Part shown: positions 51,504 to 58,953 of the stretch, piece by piece
Layout: each line of letters opens with the position of its first letter
Position numbering within the stretch: the first letter of the stretch is position 1
Origin: Ruminococcus sp.
Lineage (GTDB): Bacteria; Bacillota; Clostridia; Oscillospirales; Acutalibacteraceae
Reading direction: 5' to 3'
DNA length: 64,000 bases
Assembly: GCA_017404665.1 (NCBI GenBank)
Contig: JAFRBX010000030.1
Span: 24,692 to 88,691, forward strand
Made by a program: the position numbers and the translations under genes
Notes under the pieces: model-generated
The model's database searches: none
Told to the model about the DNA's origin: nothing
What the model saw: only the letters and a program-made list of their open reading frames with translations

Positions 51504-53552
51504 ATGGGCAAAATCAATATCCTCGACAAACACGTCGCCGAGCTGATCGCGGCGGGCGAGGTCGTTGAGCGCCCTTCGTCCGTCATCAAGGAGCTGGTGG
51601 AGAACTCCATCGACGCCGGCGCGACGGCGGTCACCGTTGAGATCAAAAACGGCGGCGTTACCTTCATGCGCGTGTCCGATAACGGCAGCGGTATCCTCAA
51701 GGAGGATATCCGTCCCGCATTCGTGCGCCACGCGACCTCAAAAGTTAAGGTCGAGGACGACCTCGATGCGATCGCAACGCTCGGCTTCCGCGGCGAGGCG
51801 CTGGCGAGCGTTTCGTCGGTCTCCCATCTGGAGCTGATCACCAAGGCAAAAGAGGAAGACATCGGCACCCGCTATCAGATCGAGGGCGGGGAAGAGACGC
51901 TCTTTGAGGACGCGGGCTGTCCCGACGGCACGACCTTCATCATCCGCGACCTGTTCTACAACGTGCCTGCCCGCATGAAATTCCTCAAAACCGATATGGC
52001 GGAGGGCAACGCCGTGTCGAACGTTATGGACAAGATCGCGCTCTCACACCCCGAGATCGCGTTCACCTATATCAAGGACGGCAAGACCGTCCTGCGCACC
52101 GCGGGCGACGCAAAGCTCCTGTCGGCGATCTATGCCGTATACGGCAGGGATTTCGCCAAGAGCCTGATCCCCGTGGACTATACCCTCGGCGGGATCCATG
52201 TGTCGGGCTTCATCAGCCGACCCGAGAACGCCCGCCCCAACCGCAATATGCAGAACTTCTTCATCAACCGCCGCTTCGTCATCTGCAAGACCGCGATGGC
52301 GGCGATCAGCGAAGCGTGCAAGGGCGTCGTCATGGTCGGCAAATTCCCTTCCTGCGTCTTGAATCTCGACATGTCCTTTAACGCCGTGGACGTCAACGTC
52401 CATCCCACTAAATTAGAGGTGCGCTTTGTCAACGAGCGCCCGGTCTTTGACGCGGTCTATCACGCGGTCAAGACCGCTTTGATGAACGGCGAAAAACGCA
52501 TCGAGGCAAAGCTCGGCTCCGACCCCGCAAAGCCCGTGAAGCGCGTCAACCCCTTTGAGCTGGCGCAGAGGGTCTTTCGCGAGCGCGACGAACAGCCTGT
52601 CCCGACGCCCGCGCAAAAACCGCTCCCCAAGGTGGATTTACAGCAGGAGAAGAAGAAAGCGGACGCTTTATTTGAAATGCTCGACGAGCCCGAAATAAGC
52701 GTCCCGCCGCTGGGCGGTACCGTCAGGGTATCCGATTCCGCTTCTCCGTTCGCGGATCGTTATCAGCGGCATCTTGCCGAAAAACGAGCGGCAAAGGAGC
52801 AGGCTGACGAGCAGCGGCGGGAGGCGTCGGCTGAGACTGACGCAGAGAAGCCGAAGGCAAATGAAGCACAGACCTCTCCCGCCGGGCATGAAGCATCCGA
52901 AGAGCTGCAGGCAGCGACAACACCCGCCGAGACTGTACCTCAGCCGATAGAAGAACCCGCGCCGCTGATCGATCTCGACGAAAACTACTGGCGCTTTGTC
53001 GGCGAAGCGTTCAAGACCTATATCATTATCGAAAAAAATGCCCGCGAGCTGCTGCTGATCGACAAGCACGCCGCTCACGAGCGCATCCTATATGAAAAGC
53101 TGAAGGCGGAAAAGGGCAGCGGCTGCAGCCAGCTTTTGCTGACGCCCCTGACCGTCACGCTCAACAAGCTCGACTATAACGCTGTCATCGAGAACCTCGA
53201 CGTGTTAGCCGAGGCGGGCTTTGACATCGATGATTTCGGCAGCGGCAGCGTCATCGTACGAAGTGCGCCCCAGTATCTGCCGCTCGAGGATATCGAGCCG
53301 TCCGTGATCGAAATGGCGGGCTATCTCGCCGAGAATAAAAAGGATATCCGCTCCGCAAAGATGGAGTGGATCTACGCGAACGTTTCCTGCCGCGCCGCGA
53401 TCAAGGGCGGCAACACAAGCACCGAGCAGGAGCTGATCGCGCTGGCAAGACAGGTCGAAAACGAGGACGTCCGTCACTGTCCGCACGGCAGACCCGTGTG
53501 CATCTCGCTCAAAAAGCGGGAGCTGGAGCGGATGTTCGGCAGGGTGGAATGA
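51504..53552 (+). CDS. mutL: DNA mismatch repair protein MutL
   Basis: MutL couples mismatch recognition to strand excision. The 682-residue protein has a GHKL ATPase head (IAAGEVVERPSSVIKELVEN; GFRGEALASVSSV), a transducer domain, and a Gln/Glu/Ala-rich linker (about 370-495). The C-terminal domain carries the endonuclease motif DKHAAHERILYEKL and CPHGRPV with a metal-binding Cys. These are features of nicking MutL proteins, as expected where MutH is absent. The ATG at 51504 lies 6-7 nt after AAAGGAGG, just past repeat F2. Confidence 0.97.
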   Translation: MGKINILDKHVAELIAAGEVVERPSSVIKELVENSIDAGATAVTVEIKNGGVTFMRVSDNGSGILKEDIRPAFVRHATSKVKVEDDLDAIATLGFRGEALASVSSVSHLELITKAKEEDIGTRYQIEGGEETLFEDAGCPDGTTFIIRDLFYNVPARMKFLKTDMAEGNAVSNVMDKIALSHPEIAFTYIKDGKTVLRTAGDAKLLSAIYAVYGRDFAKSLIPVDYTLGGIHVSGFISRPENARPNRNMQNFFINRRFVICKTAMAAISEACKGVVMVGKFPSCVLNLDMSFNAVDVNVHPTKLEVRFVNERPVFDAVYHAVKTALMNGEKRIEAKLGSDPAKPVKRVNPFELAQRVFRERDEQPVPTPAQKPLPKVDLQQEKKKADALFEMLDEPEISVPPLGGTVRVSDSASPFADRYQRHLAEKRAAKEQADEQRREASAETDAEKPKANEAQTSPAGHEASEELQAATTPAETVPQPIEEPAPLIDLDENYWRFVGEAFKTYIIIEKNARELLLIDKHAAHERILYEKLKAEKGSGCSQLLLTPLTVTLNKLDYNAVIENLDVLAEAGFDIDDFGSGSVIVRSAPQYLPLEDIEPSVIEMAGYLAENKKDIRSAKMEWIYANVSCRAAIKGGNTSTEQELIALARQVENEDVRHCPHGRPVCISLKKRELERMFGRVE

Positions 53553-54511
53553 TGAAGCAGAAGGTTGCCGCTGTCATCGGACCCACCGCCTCGGGTAAGA
53601 CGGCGCTGTCTGTAGCGCTTGCCAATGCGCTCGGCGGCGAGATCGTCTCCGCCGATTCGATGCAGATCTACAAATACATGGATATCGCCACCGCCAAGCC
53701 GACTCAGGACGAAAAGCAGGGGATACCCCATCATCTGATGGATTTTCTGGAGCCGACAGAGAGCTTTTCCGTCGCGCGGTACTGCGAGCTGGCGAGTGAT
53801 GCAATCAAAGATATCGCCGCGCGCGGCAGGCTCCCGATCATCGCGGGCGGCACAGGGCTGTATGTCGACGCGCTGCTCGGCGGCATGCGCTTTGAAGAAC
53901 AGGAGGCCGATCCCGCTCTGCGCGCGCAGATCACCAAGGAGCTCGAAGAAAAGGGTATCGATGCGATGCTCGACGAGATACGCGCCTTTGACCCTGACTC
54001 CGCCGACAGACTCAGCGCAGGCAGGAACCCTAAGCGCATCATCCGCTGTATCGAGGTCTACCGCCTGACCGGCATGACCCAGACACAGCTCAACGAAAAA
54101 CAGCGCACCAATGAGAGCCCCTATGATACAGTCAAAATCGGTCTGACCGCCGCCGACAGAGAGTATCTCTACGAGCGTATCGACCGCCGTGTCGATCTCA
54201 TGATGGAGAGCGGCTTATTGGAGGAAGCGCGGCGCTTTTATGACAGCGGCTTTTCCGATACCGCCGCGGCGGCGATCGGCTACAAGGAGCTTTTGCCGTA
54301 TCTGCGAAATGAGCAGGAGCTTTCGGTTTGCGTCGCAAGCCTCAAGCGCTCCACCCGCCGCTATGCCAAGCGTCAGCTGACGTGGTTCAGGCGCGACGAC
54401 ACCGTTCACTGGTTCAACATCGACGAGCTGAGCTTTGATACGATCGTCAGCGAGTCAATCCGGCTTTTATTTGTTAATTGTAGGGACGAGCATTGCTCGT
54501 CCGCAGAATGA
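53552..54511 (+). CDS. miaA: tRNA dimethylallyltransferase
   Basis: MiaA prenylates A37 of tRNAs reading UNN codons, making the substrate for MiaB. About 319 residues: P-loop GPTASGKTAL, SADSMQIYKYMDIATAKPT, AGGTGLYVDALL and the tRNA-binding RNPKRIIRCIEVYRLTG, with LTWFRRDDTVHWF near the end. It overlaps the mutL stop by one nucleotide. The last ten residues (CRDEHCSSAE) and the stop codon are encoded by family B repeat B2, so the native C-terminus has been replaced just after its final conserved region. Confidence 0.96.
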   Translation: MKQKVAAVIGPTASGKTALSVALANALGGEIVSADSMQIYKYMDIATAKPTQDEKQGIPHHLMDFLEPTESFSVARYCELASDAIKDIAARGRLPIIAGGTGLYVDALLGGMRFEEQEADPALRAQITKELEEKGIDAMLDEIRAFDPDSADRLSAGRNPKRIIRCIEVYRLTGMTQTQLNEKQRTNESPYDTVKIGLTAADREYLYERIDRRVDLMMESGLLEEARRFYDSGFSDTAAAAIGYKELLPYLRNEQELSVCVASLKRSTRRYAKRQLTWFRRDDTVHWFNIDELSFDTIVSESIRLLFVNCRDEHCSSAE

Positions 54512-54588
54512 CGGGCGTTTCAATGATCGAAAACGTCAGACAGGACGGCAAGGTATCATCCATGCGGACGACCGATGGTCGTCCCTAC
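54480..54588. repeat. Family B inverted-repeat element, copy B2
   Basis: Left half GTAGGGACGAGCATTGCTCGTCCGCAGAATGACGG; right half GCGGACGACCGATGGTCGTCCCTAC. It overlaps the 3' end of miaA and supplies its stop codon. Confidence 0.9.
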
Positions 54589-54631
54589 GGCGGGATATCA
54601 TTTTCCATAAAAAATACAAAGGAATTGTTTT

Positions 54632-55987
54632 ATGAGTAATACACCGAGCAATACATCGGGCGATACGTCCGGCAGGAAACAGAACAAGACGCCGAATAAA
54701 CGTTCACAGCTTACCAAACGGATCCTCTTAGGCGTCGCGATCGCGCTGGTACTGCTGTACATCGTGTTCCTGTTCATCACAACGAACTTTCTGGGCAGCA
54801 ACAACATCGTGACAGAGACCGCCTATAACGCCAAGGCGTATGATATCGTCGAGTCCCGCTGTTTGATCGCCCGTCAGGAGGAATACCTTCCCGCAGGCTC
54901 GAACGGCGTGCTGGTATTCGACGTCAGCGACGGCGACAAGGTCACCGCCGACGGGGTGATCGCCACTGCCTATGCGACGCAGGAGGATGTGTCCGCCGTA
55001 CAGCGGATCGAGGAGCTGGATCAGCGGATCGATTATCTCGAAACGCTCAATTCGGTCAACGCCGCCGCAAACGTCGGCATCGACACCATCAACGGTCAGA
55101 TCAATGAAAGACTGATCGCGGTGATGAAGGGTATCAATGAGCACAATTACAGCCGTCTTGCCTCTGATGAAGAAAATCTGATGACCTCCGTGCTGCGCAA
55201 GCAGATCCTCACGGGGGAGCAGGGCAACATCGAGGATAAGATCAGCGAGCTGAAAGCCGAGCGATCGGCAATCAGCGCGGGCGCCCCTATCGGCACCGTC
55301 AAGGCGGGCAGCGCGGGGTATTTTGTCAGCAAGGTCGACGGCTACGAAGAGCTGTTCGATATCGACAAGCTCGACGAGATCACCGTAGAGGACGTCGAAA
55401 ACGCCTCGCCTGCGGATATCGACCCCGCCTCTTACACCGGCAAAATCATCAGCAACGTCAACTGGTATCTGCTGTGTCCCGTGACGGCGGATGAAGCCAC
55501 CGCGCTGAGCCATGCGGACGCAACCGTCAAGATCCGCTTGCCTTCGGTGATCGACGGCGAGATCCCCGCTAAGATCGTGCGCGTCAATACCTTCGGCGAC
55601 GGGGAAAAGGCGGTCGCCGTGCTCCAATGCAATTATATGAGCGACGCGCTTTCCAAGCTCAGAAAAGAAAATGTCGAGATCATCGTCAACGAGTACGAGG
55701 GGCTGAAGATCAGCAAAGCGGCGCTGCATGACGACGATATCACCTATACCGTCTATCACGAGGACGGGACCGAAACCGAAAAAACCGAGCGTGTACAGGG
55801 CGTATATGTCGAGTACGGCGTCGAGCTGGTATTCAAGCAGGTCGTGATCGAATATGCCGGCGACGACTATGTCATCTGCAATGAAACGCCCGATTCCGGC
55901 ACGCTTCTGAACGGCTCTACCGTATCGCTGTACGATAAGGTAGTCATAGAAGGAGGAGATCTGTTCAATGGCAAGATCATTGGATGA
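54632..55987 (+). CDS. HlyD-like membrane-anchored adaptor
   Basis: 451 residues. A polar cytosolic start (1-30, Ser/Thr/Asn/Lys) is followed by one membrane helix (ILLGVAIALVLLYIVFLFIT). The outer part has a lipoyl-like strand pair (PAGSNGVLVFDVSDGDKVTADGVIA, cited as its beginning), a helical hairpin (about 125-215) and beta-barrel sections. That is the layout of HlyD/membrane-fusion adaptors, but no transporter partner is adjacent. It overlaps yggS by 20 nt, linking it to the sepF-divIVA division cluster. A cell-envelope role is plausible but not shown by the sequence. Confidence 0.75.
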   Translation: MSNTPSNTSGDTSGRKQNKTPNKRSQLTKRILLGVAIALVLLYIVFLFITTNFLGSNNIVTETAYNAKAYDIVESRCLIARQEEYLPAGSNGVLVFDVSDGDKVTADGVIATAYATQEDVSAVQRIEELDQRIDYLETLNSVNAAANVGIDTINGQINERLIAVMKGINEHNYSRLASDEENLMTSVLRKQILTGEQGNIEDKISELKAERSAISAGAPIGTVKAGSAGYFVSKVDGYEELFDIDKLDEITVEDVENASPADIDPASYTGKIISNVNWYLLCPVTADEATALSHADATVKIRLPSVIDGEIPAKIVRVNTFGDGEKAVAVLQCNYMSDALSKLRKENVEIIVNEYEGLKISKAALHDDDITYTVYHEDGTETEKTERVQGVYVEYGVELVFKQVVIEYAGDDYVICNETPDSGTLLNGSTVSLYDKVVIEGGDLFNGKIIG

Positions 55988-56678
55988 CGTAACCTACAAC
56001 TATCATCACATCTGTGAGAACATCGCCCGCGCCGCCGAAGCCGCCGGCAAAACCGCCGACGATATCATCTTTCTGGCGGCGACCAAGACTGTCGAAGCAC
56101 CCGTGATCAACCACGCGATTGCGCTGGGGCTGCGCTATATCGGCGAGAACCGGGTGCAGGAGCTTTTGTCGAAGTACGGCGAGTATGACCTCGATCACGC
56201 GTCGTTACAGTTCATCGGTCATCTGCAGACGAACAAGGTGCGCCAGATCGTCGGCAAGGTCGATCTGATCCAGTCGGTCGATTCCGAGAAGCTCGCGCGC
56301 GAGATATCCCGCTGTTCGCAGAAGCTCGGTATCACCACCGATATCCTGCTCGAGGTCAACATCGGCAGGGAGGAGAACAAGTCCGGCGTCATGCCCGAGC
56401 GGCTGCCCGAATTGCTTGATCAGATCAAGGATATCCCGGCTGTGAAGGTGCGCGGACTGATGGCAATCCCCCCGATTTGTGAAAATGCACAAGAAAATCG
56501 TAAATTTTTTGATAATATGCGTCAGTTCTTTCTTGACATCCGCAGTAAAAATATAGATAATATATCTATGGATATTCTTAGTATGGGGATGTCTGACGAT
56601 TATGAGGAAGCCATCCGCTGCGGCGCCAATATGGTCCGGGTCGGCTCGGCACTGTTCGGCGCGCGGAATTATCAATAG
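55968..56678 (+). CDS. yggS: YggS family pyridoxal phosphate homeostasis protein
   Basis: A 236-residue alanine-racemase-like barrel that carries PLP but has no known enzyme activity; it buffers PLP and affects amino-acid balance. PLP lysine in IIFLAATKTVEA, then YIGENRVQELLSKY, QFIGHLQTNKV, LEVNIGREENKSG, LSMGMSDDYEEAIRCG and MVRVGSALFG. The ATG at 55968 follows GGAGGAG and lies inside the upstream gene. Equivalent to ylmE of the Bacillus ylm cluster. Its TAG stop opens repeat D7. Confidence 0.95.
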   Translation: MARSLDDVTYNYHHICENIARAAEAAGKTADDIIFLAATKTVEAPVINHAIALGLRYIGENRVQELLSKYGEYDLDHASLQFIGHLQTNKVRQIVGKVDLIQSVDSEKLAREISRCSQKLGITTDILLEVNIGREENKSGVMPERLPELLDQIKDIPAVKVRGLMAIPPICENAQENRKFFDNMRQFFLDIRSKNIDNISMDILSMGMSDDYEEAIRCGANMVRVGSALFGARNYQ

Positions 56679-56706
56679 TGACCGGCGGCTGGTGACTAGT
56701 GATTGG
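56676..56706. repeat. Family D repeat, copy D7
   Basis: TAGTGACCGGCGGCTGGTGACTAGTG-type units that begin at the yggS stop codon. Confidence 0.65.
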
Positions 56707-56732
56707 TTTATTGAGGGGCGGAGCGTTTACAA

Positions 56733-56755
56733 GGCTCCCTCGTCAGAGGGAGGCC
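56733..56755. repeat. Solo family C hairpin (C5)
   Basis: GGCTCCCTCGTCAGAGGGAGGCC. This is the end hairpin of family C without the 120-bp core. Confidence 0.75.
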
Positions 56756-56860
56756 CGGTGACGTATCGCGCGGATTGTATCATCTGCTTCGCCTATTAAC
56801 ATCAAAAACGATTATTATTATCTGAAACAGAAACCAAATATAAAACAGGAGGAAACCAAA

Positions 56861-57388
56861 ATGGCAGGATTTGTAGACAGGTTCAAGCGCATGTGGGATG
56901 CGCCCGACGACGAGTACGAGTACAACGAATACGACGATTATGATATGGATGAGGACAAGGACGAGGAACCACGTTCCTCCCGCCGCTCCGGCAGAGAGTC
57001 CTCGCGCGATACCTCTCGCGACTCATCCCGTTATGACGACTTCGACGATCTCGGCTCCTCGCGTGATTCATCCCGCCGCAACAAGGTGGTCAACATCAGC
57101 GCGACCGCAAAGCTCTCTGTGGCGCTCTTCAAGCCAGAGCGCTTCGGCGAAGAGACCCGCAACATCGCCGACGAGCTGATCAAGACCCACACCGTTGTCT
57201 TGAACCTTGAGAACACCAACAAGGATATGGCGCGCCGCATCATCGACTTTTTGTCCGGCGTCGCGTACGCCAACCGCGGCAAGATCAAAAAGGTAGCCAC
57301 CTCTACCTTCATCATCATCCCGAACAACGTCGACCTCACCGGCGACGACCTGCTCGACGAGCTTGAGCACAGCGGCGTTTACTTCTGA
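56861..57388 (+). CDS. sepF: Cell division protein SepF
   Basis: SepF tethers FtsZ filaments to the membrane at the division site. The 175-residue protein has an N-terminal amphipathic membrane-binding helix (MAGFVDRFKRMW), a long charged, low-complexity linker (about 15-75, rich in Asp, Arg and Ser) and the conserved core with KPERFGEETRNIADELI, LNLENTNKDMARRIIDFLSG and IIIPNNVDL. The linker is longer than in Bacillus. The ribosome site is CAGGAGG. Confidence 0.95.
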   Translation: MAGFVDRFKRMWDAPDDEYEYNEYDDYDMDEDKDEEPRSSRRSGRESSRDTSRDSSRYDDFDDLGSSRDSSRRNKVVNISATAKLSVALFKPERFGEETRNIADELIKTHTVVLNLENTNKDMARRIIDFLSGVAYANRGKIKKVATSTFIIIPNNVDLTGDDLLDELEHSGVYF

Positions 57389-57396
57389 TAAGCTCT

Positions 57397-58128
57397 GTGG
57401 TCAGCGCGGAAGATAAGCTCCTGCTGGACAAGGCGTATGACGCGATAGAGCTGTCGCAGCGCAGGAGCATCCCGAGGTTTTTGGGCTTTTTGAACGAGCA
57501 CGAGAGCCTGTATATCCGACAGCATCTTCCTAAATCCGCCGACGTGCTGTTTTACGGCGGCTATGAGGGCGCCGTGAGGCTGATGATGGGCGTGTCCGCC
57601 GGTGAAGTCAGCTTCCCGATCACGGCTCTGGAATTCACCTATAAGCCTGAGTATGAGCTGAGACACCGCGATTTTTTGGGCGCACTGATGGCGCTGGGGA
57701 TACGCCGGGATGTGCTGGGAGATATCCTGACGGGCGAGGGACGCACGGTCATCTTTGTCCGCGACGATATCGTGCCCTATCTGACGGATCAGGTCGATCG
57801 GATCGGCAGGGTCGGCGTCAAGGTGGGTTACGCGGATCTCTCCGAGCTGCCTGTACCGGACGATACAGAGGAGCTTGTGTGGACGCTCAGCTCTTTAAGA
57901 CTGGACGTTTTTGTTGCCTGCGCCGCGCGGCTATCGCGCGATAAGGCGGCAAGACTGATCAAAAACGAACTGGTGACGGTGGATCACGTCACCGAGACCG
58001 AGGTCTCCCGCATGCTCAAGGAGGGGATGACGGTCACTATAAGAAAATACGGTAAATTTGTTTTGACCGCCCTGCTCGGCGCCTCCAAAAAAGGCAAGCT
58101 GCGGGTGTCGGTCAGGCACTACAGATAA
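57397..58128 (+). CDS. YlmH family S4-domain RNA-binding protein
   Basis: 243 residues. The N-terminal two thirds form the YlmH-specific domain (RRSIPRFLGFLNEHE; GYEGAVRLMMGVSAGE), and the C-terminal S4 domain (about 165-225) has LRLDVFVACAARLSRDKAARLIKN. YlmH is linked to ribosome quality control and to the division cluster. It starts with GTG 8 nt after sepF and has no clear ribosome site, so translation is probably coupled. The neighbouring sepF and divIVA support the identity. Confidence 0.92.
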   Translation: MVSAEDKLLLDKAYDAIELSQRRSIPRFLGFLNEHESLYIRQHLPKSADVLFYGGYEGAVRLMMGVSAGEVSFPITALEFTYKPEYELRHRDFLGALMALGIRRDVLGDILTGEGRTVIFVRDDIVPYLTDQVDRIGRVGVKVGYADLSELPVPDDTEELVWTLSSLRLDVFVACAARLSRDKAARLIKNELVTVDHVTETEVSRMLKEGMTVTIRKYGKFVLTALLGASKKGKLRVSVRHYR

Positions 58129-58140
58129 GCATATTTTAAT

Positions 58141-58180
58141 TCTCATTGCGGAAAAGGACGCTCGCGTCCGATCTCAACCG
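58141..58180. repeat. Family A repeat, degenerate copy A12
   Basis: TCTCATTGCGGAAAAGGACGCTCGCGTCCGATCTCAACC, stem GGACGC/GCGTCC. The TGGCA part is lost. Confidence 0.55.
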
Positions 58181-58205
58181 ATTATTCAGGTAAGGAGTGT
58201 AAAAC

Positions 58206-58886
58206 ATGTTAACAATTGATGAAATCAAAGAAATCAGTTTTCGCCGTGCGGGAAAGAACGGCTATAACGCCGCGGATGTAGACGAGTTCATCGACGAGGT
58301 CACCGAGACCGTTGAGCAGCTGATCGCGGAAAAGAACGACTGTCTGCGCAAGATGGATATTCTCGCGAGCAAGATCGAGCAGTACCGCGAGGACGAGGAG
58401 ACCGTCCGCAACGCGCTGCTGACCTCTCAGAAGCTCAGCGACTCAACTATCAAGGAAGCCCAGAGCAAGGCGGAATACATCGTCAGAGCGGCTGAGAAGA
58501 AGAGCCGCGCGATCCTTACCGAGGCTGAGATGGCGACCGAGCGCGAAAAGGATAAATTCGAAAAGCTGCACGCGGATACCGCGAAGCTGCGTAAAGAGAT
58601 TATCGCGATCTACAAAAAGCATCTTGCCGTCGTTGAAGAGCTTCCCAAGGAAGAGGACGTCAAGGCGAAGCGCGCCGAGCTGGATGAAAAATATCCCTTT
58701 GAGCCCGTCGAAAACCTGATCAACACCGATTCTCCCGCTGACGCGGACGATCCGCAGGACGGCGGCGCCGCACAGTCCGTTTCCGCTCCCCAGGACGATG
58801 ATATCAAGATCCGTCCCGAGCTCAAGCGCGAGAAGCCCGGCAAGTTTGATAAGCTGCAGTTCGGCGATAACTACGACGTAGAATAA
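58206..58886 (+). CDS. divIVA: DivIVA family cell division/polarity protein
   Basis: 226 residues. The conserved N-terminal membrane-binding domain (MLTIDEIKEISFRRAGKNGY, then DVDEFIDEV) is followed by coiled coil (about 30-150) and an acidic disordered tail (LKREKPGKFDKLQFGDNYD). DivIVA marks negatively curved membrane at poles and septa. It sits between ylmH and ileS, the standard order in Firmicutes. Own ribosome site AAGGAG. Confidence 0.93.
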   Translation: MLTIDEIKEISFRRAGKNGYNAADVDEFIDEVTETVEQLIAEKNDCLRKMDILASKIEQYREDEETVRNALLTSQKLSDSTIKEAQSKAEYIVRAAEKKSRAILTEAEMATEREKDKFEKLHADTAKLRKEIIAIYKKHLAVVEELPKEEDVKAKRAELDEKYPFEPVENLINTDSPADADDPQDGGAAQSVSAPQDDDIKIRPELKREKPGKFDKLQFGDNYDVE

Positions 58887-58953
58887 TCTGACTTTCACTC
58901 AGCCGGTTGGGAACAATCGGCTGAAAATTCATTAAATTTGGAGTGTATGAAAA

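Noticed and set aside
58900-58923. Hairpin before ileS as a regulatory terminator
   Set aside because: CAGCCG/CGGCTG has a 12-nt loop and no T run; it is too weak to call.
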